DNA from: Nitrobacter sp. NHB1
GTDB taxonomy: Bacteria; Pseudomonadota; Alphaproteobacteria; Rhizobiales; Xanthobacteraceae
Reading direction: 5' to 3'
Assembly (NCBI RefSeq): GCF_036964665.1
Contig: NZ_JBAMDA010000001.1
Coordinates: 372,001 to 436,000, forward strand
DNA: 64,000 nucleotides
Part shown: positions 45,576 to 55,319 of the stretch, one piece after another
Layout: each line of letters begins with the position of its first letter
Position numbering within the stretch: the stretch's first letter is position 1
Made by a program: the position numbers and the translations under genes
Notes under the pieces: generated by a model
Database searches by the model: none
The model's input: only the letters and a program-made list of their open reading frames with translations
What the model was told of the DNA's origin: nothing

Positions 45576-48500
45576 TCATAACTTTGAAAATGCTCTAGTC
45601 GGAACAAAGCAATATTCAACAGCCTTGCTATTGAACTGGATGTCTGGAAGAGCGCTAAAGCCACTACTTTCCATGAGACGGGATAACAACTCGGTCCAAG
45701 CGAACCAGTCTTGGCTGCTCGCCAGCGACCGCTGCAAGAGGACAACTGCGCCTGGCAACATGACGCGTGCCAGTTCATTCGCGATCATCTGAAGATCCGC
45801 CTCGGAAAGCTCACCGCAGCGGATAAGCGACAGGTGAAATGAAGCCGACCGGTTTGGAAGACGGCCCTTTGCCTTTAGTTCAGCGATCAGCGCCTCAACC
45901 GTCATCCGCGGGCCCTGGAACTGTCGCGCCCACTCGTTTTCAAGCCTGCCTTCCAGACCGACCGCAAGCGTCGGCAGACGCCGGTACATATAGATGCCTT
46001 CGCTCAGCCATCTGTAGACCGAACGGTCCTCCGGCAATGCCTCGCATGACGGGCACTTGGCCGCCTCGCCAAAGCTCGGGCCGTACCAATCGCAGATGTT
46101 GCAATGCTTGAGCTTGCCGCCCACAACCGCGTCATAGCGATCGAGTTCATCGGGCAGGACAGGGTGGGCAACCACCAGCGTCTCATCGAAACGTTGGGAC
46201 AGCGTGGGCCGGCTCTTGTTGAAGAGCGCAAGCATGCCGGGAACGGTCCCGAGCTTCCAACCGTTGCTCTCCGCATAATAGCTATATTCGACATCTGTGT
46301 AGCTGTGCGGGACGTCCTCGCTGAAGCCCCCGATCTCGTCCACCATTTTCCGGCGCATACCAAACAGGCCACCCTGCACATGACCGAATACCCGGTCGGG
46401 ATTATCGGTGGCGAAAGATGTGTTGCGAAATTTGGGGAACAACTCGATACCTGACGGATATTCAGATCCGTGCAGATAGGTCGGCGAATAGCCCATGGTG
46501 CCGACAAGCCCAGCCTCCGGCTGTTCCTCAAGCGCGTGCACAATCGGGATCTCCCAGCCGCGGCCGAAGCTGACGCCTTCCTTGCCGCATATGTAGATCG
46601 CGTAGTCGCTCGCGCCCTGCGCCAGCGCCGCGTTGGTGCCGGGGCCGACCATGGCATTGACCTCGTTGTGGATCACCGTTACCCGGTCCTGCTTCTGCCA
46701 GAGATCGTTGAGATATTCGGCAACCGGCTCCCGCCGGCTCTGGTTGTCGCAGACAACCAGATGATACGGCAGGGATGTGTTCTCGAGAATCCGCTGCACC
46801 GTCATTTTCAGCTCGGCGAGGTTGTTCCAGGAAACGATGATTACGTCGACTGTGTTATTGCGCCAGACCCGCATCAGCACCCGTGTCAGACGCACAACAT
46901 CGTGGCGCTCGCGTGCACGTTGCGCCGCCGCGCGAATGATCGCGCGTACTTTGAGCGAGGGCATGCCGTAATAGCGTCGAATGCCCTCAGCCACGCTCTC
47001 TGGCGTCTGTTCGACCATGATGCCGGTGATGTCGTCGATCACGAGATCAGGAATGCCCGCGAGGTTGGTCGTCAGTACCGGCACGCCGGCGGCCATGCTC
47101 TCCACCAGGGAAGTCGGAATGCCATCCATGTCGCCGTTCTCGATGCGTACAGAGGGCGCGACGAACAGATCGGCAGTCTTCATCTTGTCGACGATCTCGT
47201 CCTGACTAAGCTGCCCCATGATCTCGACATTGCGAGCGCCGACCTCGGCGATGAGGCGGCGATACTCCTCCTCCAGTTCGCCATAGCCATAGATCTCGAT
47301 GCGAACGCCGAGGTCCTCGATCAGCGGGGCAGCGCGAATCAGCAGGTCGAGGCCCTTCTTCTTCACGAAGCGATGGACAGAAATAATCTTGCGAGCCGAG
47401 CGATTCTGCTTCTCCTCATCGTAGGCGGCCGAGAAGCGGCTGGTATCCACCGCGTTCGGATTGATGATGACCTTCTCACGCGGGAAGCCGCGCTCGACGA
47501 CGAAATCCAGGTGAAACTTGGATAGCGTGAACAGGGCGCGGCACCACTTGGACTGGCCGATCTCCGCCAAGCGGTTCCTCTTGTCGTTCTCGTAGCGGAA
47601 GATGTCCTGGGCGTGGGCGATGAAGGTGAAGGGAATCTGCGCCTCTTCGCAGGCAGGCCACACCATGTCGGTGACGACCGGATAGACGAAATGCGCATGC
47701 ACGATGGTCCGTCCGGTCTCCTTTAGGCGCTGGGCGAGCTTCTTCGGCGAATCGACACGCTCGAAAGTAATCGGGAATGACGGTCTGAAGCCCTTCCATG
47801 GCGTCTGGCGACAGAACACCAGCACGTCGGCGCCAGTCGCAACCAGCGCCTCGAGCTCGTTGAGAACGAACGTTTCCGAGGGAACCGGGAAGTGCCAGCA
47901 GAAATAGGCGATGCGCGGTCGCTCCTCTCGATCCTTCAATCCCGGCAGGCGCGCCGGCCGGATGAGCGGCGCGCGGGTGGCCTCTCGCACCTCACGCGGC
48001 GGAATGATTTTGGCATAGGCTTCCGCCATCTTGATCCGGTAGCTTGGTAAGGCAAATCGCGCCACCGCGATTTCCCGCCCGCGCTCGCCCAACTGCTTGA
48101 TGAGCTGCGGATTGCGGCAGAGCTTCTCCACACAGGGCAACGCTTTCGCATATTTCTTGAACTCGACCAGATAGCCACTCTTGCCGTGGTCAATCAGCTC
48201 GGGCAGCGCGCCCCAGCGATAACCGATGACGGGTCGTCGGGCCGCCATCGCCTCCAGTACCGTGCGCCCGAACGATTCAGCGAAATGCGAGAAATTCAGG
48301 ACCACGTTGACCTGCTCGACAGCCTGCTTGGGGCTGGATGCATAGCCGGGGAAGACGATGTTGTCGGGGAGCTCGCCTGAGGTCTGCTTTGCCTTCAGCT
48401 CCTTAACCAGGTCGTTTTCGGGACCGATGATGACGAACTTGGCATTCTTCACCTTAGCCGCCGCCAGCTGCGCCAGCTGCACGACATCGGCTATCCCCTT

Positions 48501-51026
48501 TTTTGGAATGTTGCTGCTGATCAGCCCGAACCTGACCTCACCGCCAGACAGGTCGTTGGCGATGTCCATGGCTTCGACATCGATGGTGTTCGGAATGGTG
48601 AAGGTGCAGCCTTCCTTGGCAAAGGCGCGCCCGGTGATCTCGGAATTGCCAATCACCCAGTCGGCGCGCGCCTTTGTGTCGCGGATGATGTCTCCCGGCG
48701 TCGCGCCGATCAGGTCCTGCAGCGCCTGATCGTGCTGGATGAGCTCCCGGACATGTACGATCCCCGGGACGCCGCACCTGCGCGCGGCATCGAGCGGCTC
48801 GCGCAGCATGATGGTGTTGACGTGGACAGCATCGATGCGATCCGTCGGTATGATGTATTCAAACGCCTCCAACGCCCTCGGAGAGATAGCCTCGCCATGT
48901 CGCCACCATTTGTAGTCAACAATATAGACGCGATGGCAGAGCGGACGAATGGCGTTGGTATAGTCCGGCACATTGCGGGGCAGCACTACGAACACATTTC
49001 CCGGGATGCTGCCGACGGCGTCGACCATGTCAATGAAGCTGCGCTCACTTCCGAATAGTTGATCGCTGGCAATGTGCGCGACGATCAGGACATTGGGGGC
49101 GCCTTCGCGGTAGCCTAGCTTGCCCGGGAATTGCTTGGCGATCAGCAGCGTCGGGTCCGGCTTTGCCGCAAGCTGGGCGGCAGGCACCGCGACAGGCGGC
49201 AACGTCGGCGCGGCGAATGGGGCATTCTTGAAAAAGCCGACGATCATCTCAGAAGACAGCCGCCTCAACCCTTCCGTGGCGAAGTGATCCAGGCCGGCCG
49301 AAGCAAGACCCGCGTCCTGCCGCTTTGCAAGTTGTGCGTAAGTGCGCGCGTCGAAATACGGATGCGGATCGTTCAGCGCTGCCGCGCCCGTCGCCAGATA
49401 ATGCAGCAGGGGGGAGGTGCTGCGGTCGTCACCCAGATATTTCTGACGGTAGAACTGGGGCGAAAAAAACGGTGAAGGCTGACGGTCCTCGTGCTCCCCC
49501 TGAAGCAGGTAATGCAGCAGTGGATCGGCCTGCAGCGGGTCGAGGTCCATTGCCTCGAGATAGTATCGGCTGCTGAACAGGGCGTGCGGGCTTGCGCCGT
49601 GAGCCGCACCGAAGATGGCGAAATGCGAATAGGGCTCCAAGTCGATCGGCTCTTCGAATTGCGCCTCGTAATAGGCCGCATCGAACAGCGGGAGAAACGC
49701 GAACTTCTTCTCGCGCCAACCACTGGTGAGATAATCGAGCAGCGCAATCGCGGTGTGACTGTCGGGAAGGCCGGCCTTGCGCGCATAGGCGGCTGGGTCG
49801 AACAGCGGATGCGGACTGGGTGGTGAAGGGCCAATTTCGAGGAACCGCGTGAGCCACGTGCTACCCTCCGGCGGCTCATCGACGTACTTCGCGTAGAATT
49901 GGGTTGAGAACAACGGATGCGGATCTCTGCGCGACCGCGAGCCGTACTCGATGTAATGGCAGAGCGGCTCGATGCCATCGCGGGCGAGTTCCTGATTGCG
50001 CATCAGGTAGAATGGAACCGAAAAAAGGGGCTGCGGGCTCTTACCCTCGCGCCATCCCGCGGTCGCATAGTGGTTGATCAGATCGGTGCCACGCGGCAAT
50101 GGCTGCTCGAACTGTCTCTGGTAGTATTCCGGATCGAAAAGCCCGCTCTCTCCTATTAGCCGGACTTGTTCAATAATCTGCTGTCTCGAGCGAGTATCGG
50201 CGCCAATCAGACTGGGATTGAGGAAACTTTCTTCCTCTCGGTACAGATCAAGCTCCTCCCGCAACCCATATTGCAGCACTGGCTTGCAGGCATCCAGCGT
50301 CGCATCTAGCCAGCGATTTTGTTCCGAGAGCAGCCCGATGAATCTCGTGGCAGCGTCGAGACGTTGCTCGTAGCGGCTCCTGATCTCTGCCAAATCTCCG
50401 GAAAGCTTTGAGAGTTTAGTTTGATAATCGCCATCTTTGGCTGCGTTGTCGAGCTTCAGCTTCGTTGCAATGGCGGTCGCATCCTTGTGCTCGTTCTGCA
50501 GCCGATTGAGCTTGAGGATGACAAGGTCATACTGCGCGCGCAGCGATGCTTCCCGGTCAAGGGCCACTTCCAACAGTGATTGCATCTCAAGCGGCGAACG
50601 CTGGTCAGCGGTCATTGCCTTACTTGCTTTCGGCGCGTTCGCCTGACCGTCCGGTTGAATTGGTAGCCCTTTCGGAACCGCCGATGAGTGGTCGTCCTTC
50701 GCTGCGAGTCTTGCCAAGTTCCGAGTCACCTCATTAAAGAGAGCTTCATGGTCGCGCTTCAGCAACTGCAGCTCTTTCAGCAATACTTGATCGGGCTCCA
50801 GTTTGGTCGTGGCAACCAGCTGGAACAAAGTTTTTAGCGAGCCTAGGACGTCTATGCATTCCCGCCGCGCGGCGCTTAGCGCTCTTTCCATCTCTGCGAC
50901 AAAATCAGGGTGTCCGCATCTATCTCCATCCAGCTGGGCCGTGATGGCACGTAGCTTCGGCGTTAGTTCTGCAATCCGGATGTGAAGCTTGCCGATCGTC
51001 GCTTCGAACTTATTTACTTGGTTCAT
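45576..51026 (-). CDS. Giant multidomain glycosyltransferase (1816 aa): coiled coil + 8 repeats + GT4 + GT4 + GT2 + Zn-ribbon tail
   Basis: Domain order by eye: residues 1-260 coiled coil; about 290-595 eight repeats of 37-40 residues with consensus F....Y...(x)n PL.HY...G.....P.PLF; about 640-990 a first GT-B/GT4 domain (NVLIVAHIASDQLFGSERSF, NIPKKGIADVVQLAQ, HFAESFGRTVLEAMAARRPVIG, an intact EX7E); about 1035-1385 a second GT4 (RIAYFCWHFPVPSETFVLNELEAL, ISVHRFVKKKGLDLLIRAA, MDGIPTSLVESMAAGVPVL); about 1392-1610 a GT2 domain (VDVIIVSWNNLAELKMTV, DNQSRRE); then CNIC...CPSC (zinc ribbon) and a degenerate methyltransferase-like end. No membrane span. Probably assembles a polysaccharide chain with more than one linkage; polymer unknown. 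AGGG before ATG 51026 is the ribosome site. Confidence 0.92.
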   Translation of the reverse strand: MNQVNKFEATIGKLHIRIAELTPKLRAITAQLDGDRCGHPDFVAEMERALSAARRECIDVLGSLKTLFQLVATTKLEPDQVLLKELQLLKRDHEALFNEVTRNLARLAAKDDHSSAVPKGLPIQPDGQANAPKASKAMTADQRSPLEMQSLLEVALDREASLRAQYDLVILKLNRLQNEHKDATAIATKLKLDNAAKDGDYQTKLSKLSGDLAEIRSRYEQRLDAATRFIGLLSEQNRWLDATLDACKPVLQYGLREELDLYREEESFLNPSLIGADTRSRQQIIEQVRLIGESGLFDPEYYQRQFEQPLPRGTDLINHYATAGWREGKSPQPLFSVPFYLMRNQELARDGIEPLCHYIEYGSRSRRDPHPLFSTQFYAKYVDEPPEGSTWLTRFLEIGPSPPSPHPLFDPAAYARKAGLPDSHTAIALLDYLTSGWREKKFAFLPLFDAAYYEAQFEEPIDLEPYSHFAIFGAAHGASPHALFSSRYYLEAMDLDPLQADPLLHYLLQGEHEDRQPSPFFSPQFYRQKYLGDDRSTSPLLHYLATGAAALNDPHPYFDARTYAQLAKRQDAGLASAGLDHFATEGLRRLSSEMIVGFFKNAPFAAPTLPPVAVPAAQLAAKPDPTLLIAKQFPGKLGYREGAPNVLIVAHIASDQLFGSERSFIDMVDAVGSIPGNVFVVLPRNVPDYTNAIRPLCHRVYIVDYKWWRHGEAISPRALEAFEYIIPTDRIDAVHVNTIMLREPLDAARRCGVPGIVHVRELIQHDQALQDLIGATPGDIIRDTKARADWVIGNSEITGRAFAKEGCTFTIPNTIDVEAMDIANDLSGGEVRFGLISSNIPKKGIADVVQLAQLAAAKVKNAKFVIIGPENDLVKELKAKQTSGELPDNIVFPGYASSPKQAVEQVNVVLNFSHFAESFGRTVLEAMAARRPVIGYRWGALPELIDHGKSGYLVEFKKYAKALPCVEKLCRNPQLIKQLGERGREIAVARFALPSYRIKMAEAYAKIIPPREVREATRAPLIRPARLPGLKDREERPRIAYFCWHFPVPSETFVLNELEALVATGADVLVFCRQTPWKGFRPSFPITFERVDSPKKLAQRLKETGRTIVHAHFVYPVVTDMVWPACEEAQIPFTFIAHAQDIFRYENDKRNRLAEIGQSKWCRALFTLSKFHLDFVVERGFPREKVIINPNAVDTSRFSAAYDEEKQNRSARKIISVHRFVKKKGLDLLIRAAPLIEDLGVRIEIYGYGELEEEYRRLIAEVGARNVEIMGQLSQDEIVDKMKTADLFVAPSVRIENGDMDGIPTSLVESMAAGVPVLTTNLAGIPDLVIDDITGIMVEQTPESVAEGIRRYYGMPSLKVRAIIRAAAQRARERHDVVRLTRVLMRVWRNNTVDVIIVSWNNLAELKMTVQRILENTSLPYHLVVCDNQSRREPVAEYLNDLWQKQDRVTVIHNEVNAMVGPGTNAALAQGASDYAIYICGKEGVSFGRGWEIPIVHALEEQPEAGLVGTMGYSPTYLHGSEYPSGIELFPKFRNTSFATDNPDRVFGHVQGGLFGMRRKMVDEIGGFSEDVPHSYTDVEYSYYAESNGWKLGTVPGMLALFNKSRPTLSQRFDETLVVAHPVLPDELDRYDAVVGGKLKHCNICDWYGPSFGEAAKCPSCEALPEDRSVYRWLSEGIYMYRRLPTLAVGLEGRLENEWARQFQGPRMTVEALIAELKAKGRLPNRSASFHLSLIRCGELSEADLQMIANELARVMLPGAVVLLQRSLASSQDWFAWTELLSRLMESSGFSALPDIQFNSKAVEYCFVPTRAFSKL

Positions 51027-51027
51027 T

Positions 51028-51282
51028 TCAAAACCCTACGCCAAATCCAAGTCCCGACGTCCTCAAGGCCCGGAAGGACGATCTAGTTCGCCGTCGTTTG
51101 GGCGTGCGATGGCGCGGCGAACAAATTCGGCCATCGCCGAGATCCGCCAGATACCACTCGTGATCTATCGCGCAGACGAAGCCGGGGGAACCGTACTGGG
51201 CGTAAACTTCGTGGCCAGGCACGCCTTCATCGATCGGCAATCCGACGATCCAGGATACTGTGGGTTCTTGTGCGCAGCGCAT
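51028..51282 (-). CDS. Possible small coding fragment just upstream of the giant glycosyltransferase
   Basis: An 84-codon frame (FMRCAQEPTVSWIVGLPIDEGVPGHEV, CAIDHEWYLADLGDG) ends one base before the ATG of the glycosyltransferase, an arrangement that suggests translational coupling. I do not recognise it. The frame extends upstream to 51351. Beyond it lies a 150-bp A/T-rich stretch and then the IS701 element, so it could be the 3' remnant of a disrupted gene. Confidence 0.3.
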   Translation of the reverse strand: MRCAQEPTVSWIVGLPIDEGVPGHEVYAQYGSPGFVCAIDHEWYLADLGDGRICSPRHRTPKRRRTRSSFRALRTSGLGFGVGF

Positions 51283-51504
51283 GAATGTAACGCGGTGGCT
51301 CTCCCTTCGAGTCCGTGAGTGACAGCTCTCTGTTCGTGAATGGTTTGCCATTGTTTTTTAGAGCGTCAGTTAATGACCAATTAACGACACCTGTTTTAGT
51401 TACGCAATGTTAAGGAACTATCATATGCCCCTAAATGGCAATCGACGGTCCTGAAAGATAGCATATCGGGTGCAATCGACCGTAGATATTTGTGTTTGCA
51501 CTAG

Positions 51505-52932
51505 AATTACAGTCGCAATTTTTGTTTGATGTGGGTTTTTTGAGCGACGGCCTGGTGAGCGCGTCGCCACAGCGACCATGCGATGACATAGCCAGGTCGT
51601 ATTCGTTTTCGCGCGAGCCGCTGCGCTATTCTGCGGATTTCCTAGACCGACCGACGGATGAAGTCTCGCGCGTTCGGATTGCGCGCGATGTTTTTTTTTG
51701 AGACGGCGCGTTGGCTTTTCGGCGAATGGCGGCCATCATCGCGAAGGTCAACATGACAAGCGACACGTGACGATGCCAGCCATGCCAGGATCGCGTTTCA
51801 TTGTGATCGAGGCCGAACTCGTTCTTGGCGGTCTCAAAGCTGTCTTCGATCGCCCAGCGATGCCCTTCGACGGCGACCAGCTGCTTGATGGACGTTCCGG
51901 CGGGACACCAGGTGGTGAAGTAGGCGAGTTCGCCATCGACGATATGGCGTCGGATCAGCAGGCCGCGCGTCCACAAGCCGCTGCGCTCCTCATTGAACTC
52001 ACCGGCGTCGAGATCGGCGAGTTCGAGATACGCCCAGTCATGCAGCCGCGGCCCTTGGTTCCGCTGCCTGCCGACAGGCGGCGCCAATCGGTCGGCTTCA
52101 GCGCTTTGGCGATCTTTTCCGCCGAACCGCCGATCAGCCGCTTCCGGCTCCAGGATCCGAACCAGCGGTGGCGGCAACGCCGAGCACATAGCCTTTGCCA
52201 GCCTGGCGCAAATCCCGCTCGATGTCGCCGACGCCATAGACCGTATCGCCTGCAACCCAGGCGAATGGGACGCGCGCCGCAATGGCCCGCGCGATCATCT
52301 TGGCCGCGAGCCGCGGTTTCGTCGAAAATCCGACATCGCCTGGCGCATGCGCGGCTTTCAGGCGGCGCGAATCGTCCGTCCAGCTCTTCGGCAGATAGAG
52401 CGCGCGGTCCATGAAGGCATGACCGTGACGCGACACATAGGCCGCGAATACCCCGATCTGGCAATTCGTGATCTTTCCGGCCGAACCGGTGTATTGTCGC
52501 GCCACTCCGCAGGAGACTTTGCCCTGCTTCAGAAAGCCGGTCTCGTCGACGACCAGCACCGCGCCTTCGTCACCGAGATGCTCGACCACATAATCGCACC
52601 AGATCGCGCAACTCGTCGGCGTCCCAGCGGTCTCGGCCCAGAAGCTCCTGCTGGCGCCACGGGCCGGGATCGCCCGCCGCTTCCGCCCGCATCCAGCCAG
52701 TCTTGCGCCGTTCTTCGCTCAGCAGTCCGTCAATGAAAGCGCCCGCGCTCGCCGCCGTACGCGCCTGCGCAAACAACGGACGCATCCGTCGCTTTACGTC
52801 CCGCAGCGACGCCGCCCACAATTCCAGCACCGTTTCGGTCGACGCGCCCGTCGTCCATGATTGATGTCGAATCATGGTGATGCATCGAGTCAGAACTCGC
52901 TAAAGCGCGCAATACAAATTACGACTGTAATG
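51505..52932 (-). mobile_element. IS701-family insertion sequence, degenerate
   Basis: Ends are marked by imperfect inverted repeats: left GAATTACAGTCGCAATTTT from about 51505, right AAATTACGACTGTAATGC ending near 52933. The 1.43-kb length is right for IS701. Target duplication is not clear. An IS630 element begins less than 10 bp beyond the right end. Confidence 0.8.
51700..52875 (-). pseudogene. IS701-family DDE transposase with three frameshifts
   Basis: N-terminal part from ATG 52875 (WAASLRDVKRRMRPLFAQA, GRDRWDADELRDLVR), then a frame change near 52595 into DEGAVLVVDETGFLKQGK (first catalytic Asp), ITNCQIGVFAAYVSRHGHAFMDRALYLP and PFAWVAGDTVYG (second Asp). Further frame changes near 52150 and 52050 lead to WTRGLLIRRHIVDGELAYF, VEGHRWAIEDSFETAKNEFGLDHNETRSWHGW (third acid). 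All catalytic motifs are visible but in different frames, so the enzyme is dead unless read through three shifts. Confidence 0.88.
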
Positions 52933-52940
52933 CTATTATA

Positions 52941-54095
52941 CCAAATCTCGTGGAGCGTGACTCTGTGGGGCTTTTCAAATCAGCGGCGGGCTGGTTCAAC
53001 TTGGCGAACGAGGGAGGTTCACCATGTCGCCGCTGCCACTCCGGGCCGATTTCAACGCGCAGACGACACGGTCCGCTGCCAGGCGGTCGAAAGACGGGCC
53101 GCAGGCGCGGCGACTTCTGGCTCTGGCCGCGATCTACGACGGTGCGACGCGGACGGAAGCAGCCAGGATCGGCGGAGTGGGGGTGCAAATTGTTCGCGAC
53201 TGGGTGATGAAGTTCAATGCCCTCGGACCGGACGGCCTTTTCGATCGCAAGGCGCCCGGGCAGCCGTCCCGGCTCAAGGACGAGCATCGTCAGGCGTTGG
53301 CCGCCGTGATCGAAAGCGGGCCGATCCCTGCTCACGGCGTTATCCGTTGGCGCATCGTCGATCTCTGCCAGTGGCTGTATGAGGAGTTCAGGGTCACAGT
53401 CTCCAGGCAAACTCTGAGCCGGGAACTGCGAGGCATGGGCTATCGCAAGCTCTCCGCCCGTCCGCGCCATCATGCGCAAGCCGAGGGCGCGATCGAGAAT
53501 TTTAAAAAACCTTCCCAGCCCGAGTGGCGGAAATTGCGAAGGACAAGAGCGTCGATCCAGCCGATATAGAAATATGGTTTGGCGACGAGGCGCGCATCGG
53601 CCAGAAGAACAAGATCACGCGACGTTGGGCGCGGCGCGGAACGCGGCCTTCGGCGCCGCGCGACCAGCGAACCGCCTCCACTTACATCTTCGGCGCGATC
53701 TGCCCGAAGGGCGGCAAGGGCGCAGCCCTCGTCCTGCCCGCATGCAACACCGAGGCGATGAACCTGCATCTGGCCGAAATCGCGACCGAGGTCGCGCCAG
53801 GCAAGCGTGCCATCTTGCTGCTCGACCAGGCCGGCTGGCATCTGTCAAGCCGGTTGATCGTTCCACCCAACATCACGATCCTGCCGCTGCCAGCGAAATG
53901 CCCGGAACTTAATCCGCAGGAAAATGTCTGGCAGTTCATGCGCGACAATTGGTTGTCGAACCGCGTGTTCAAGTCCTACGAAAATATCGTCGATCACTGC
54001 TGCTATGCCTGGAACAGGCTAATCGATCAGCCTTGGCGCATTATGTTCATCGGAATGCGTGATTGGGCGTACCGGTCTTGATCAGCGAGTCTTGG
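52941..54095 (+). mobile_element. IS630-family insertion sequence
   Basis: About 1155 bp bounded by inverted repeats CCAAATCTCG (52941) and CGAGTCTTGG (ends 54095) and flanked on both sides by the dinucleotide TA, the usual IS630/Tc1 target duplication. It has landed at the outer edge of the IS701 element. Confidence 0.82.
53024..54081 (+). CDS. IS630 transposase, two overlapping frames joined by a -1 shift at an A6 run
   Basis: The first frame (53024 to 53509) carries the helix-turn-helix part (EAARIGGVGVQIVRDWVMKFNALGPDGLFDRK, TVSRQTLSRELRGMGYRKLSARPRHHAQ) and reaches TTT-AAA-AAA. A -1 slip on AAAAAA at 53504-53509 continues as KTFPARVAEIAKDKSVD and the DDE domain: WFGDEARIG, ILLLDQAGWHLS and CPELNPQENVWQFMRDN. 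The joined product is about 352 residues, the normal IS630 length, and all catalytic residues are intact, so programmed slippage is more likely than a decay mutation. GAGGGAGG precedes ATG 53024. Confidence 0.85.
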
Positions 54096-54188
54096 TATTA
54101 GATATCAAACGCTGACGATCGATAACTGGGTCTCGATTCTGATGAAGCACGCAGAGCACCCAAGTCGGTCCTGGCGGCGACATCTAAA

Positions 54189-55319
54189 GGAACCTCTGAG
54201 CAACGTCACTTTTTCTGAAGTAGTCGCAACAGGTTTGCGTTGGCGGTGAAGGGTCCTTTGTTTACACCTGCCGCGGGCGGCATTCGCCCGGCGACTTTGT
54301 CAAGCGGACGCAAGTGTCCTGCGGGCAAGGAATAGGTTTGTGAGCGCGAGCAACGCGAAGACCTGTGCGCCGTTTTTGGCGATGCCGCGATAGCGAACCT
54401 TGCGATAGCCGAACTGGTATTTCATCACCCGGAACACGTGCTCGACCTTGGCGCGGATTTTTCCGAAGCGGCGATTGCGCCGGCGTTGCGATATCGACAG
54501 CGGGCGTCCGGGCTTCGCTTTCGCCTTCACGGCCCACAGAACACCCGCTGCTTCCGCCTGTCGTTGTTTGCGGTCGTTGGCATATCCCTTGTCGCCATAC
54601 ACCGCACGATCATCCTCGCGGATCAGATTGTCCATGACCTTGGCGTCATGCACACTGCCTGTGGTCACGCCCGCGGTGTGCACGAGCCCGCTTGTCGCAT
54701 CGACACCGATGTGGGCCTTCATGCCAAAGGACCACTGGTTGCCCTTCTTCGATGAGCGCATCTCGGGGTCGCGCTTCTGTGCCTTGTTCTTCGTCGATGG
54801 CGATGCCGCGATCAGCGTCGCGTCGATGATGGTGCCGCCACGCAGCAGAGCACCGCGAATCTCCAGAAACTCTGCAATCGCGACGAATATCGCCTTCGTC
54901 AACTCGTGACGCTCCAGCAGATGCCGGAAGTTCAAGATGGTCGTCTCATCGGGGATGGTGTCGCGTCCGAGCTCCAGACCCGCGAACGTGCGCATCGAGC
55001 AAATGTCGTAAAGCACTTCTTCCGCGCCGGGATCAGAGAGGTTGTACCACTGCTGCAAGCAATAAATCCGTAGCATCACCGCCAATGGAAATGGTCGCCG
55101 ACCGCCACTCGGACCCGCCTTGGGATAATGCGGCTCGATCAAAGCTTCGAGCGCGACCCAAGGCACCACGCCTGCCATCTCAGCCAAAAACACATCTCGC
55201 TTCGTGCGCTTCTTCTTGGCCGCATAATCGAGCGACGCGAAACTCAGCTGGCCCATCCGAGCGCCTCCCCGAATCAATGATCGAAGAGTGCCATAGTCGC
55301 CAAGTTGTGCAGAGCTTCC
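54189..55319 (-). mobile_element. IS5-family insertion sequence, copy A
   Basis: 1131 bp with terminal inverted repeats GGAACCTCTGAGCAAC (left) and, reading inward from the right end, GGAAGCTCTGCACAAC. Nearly identical to copy B at 58733 but in opposite orientation. No clean target duplication is visible at this copy. Confidence 0.9.
54300..55256 (-). CDS. IS5-family (IS5 group) transposase, copy A
   Basis: The intact 318-residue DDE transposase opens GQLSFASLDYAAKKKRTKRDVFLAEM and has ALIEPHYPKAGPSGGRRPFPL, LRIYCLQQWYNLSDPGAEE, DETTILNFRHLLE, IDATLIAASPSTKNKAQKRDPEM (first Asp), GNQWSFGMKAHIGVDA, VYGDKGYAND (second Asp) and RAKVEHVFRVMKYQFGYRKVRYRG (Glu), closely following the E. coli IS5 plan. 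ATG 55256 follows GGGGAGG. It differs from copy B at three residues (V/M, L/M, T/A near the C-terminus). It could be active. Confidence 0.95.
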   Translation of the reverse strand: MGQLSFASLDYAAKKKRTKRDVFLAEMAGVVPWVALEALIEPHYPKAGPSGGRRPFPLAVMLRIYCLQQWYNLSDPGAEEVLYDICSMRTFAGLELGRDTIPDETTILNFRHLLERHELTKAIFVAIAEFLEIRGALLRGGTIIDATLIAASPSTKNKAQKRDPEMRSSKKGNQWSFGMKAHIGVDATSGLVHTAGVTTGSVHDAKVMDNLIREDDRAVYGDKGYANDRKQRQAEAAGVLWAVKAKAKPGRPLSISQRRRNRRFGKIRAKVEHVFRVMKYQFGYRKVRYRGIAKNGAQVFALLALTNLFLARRTLASA

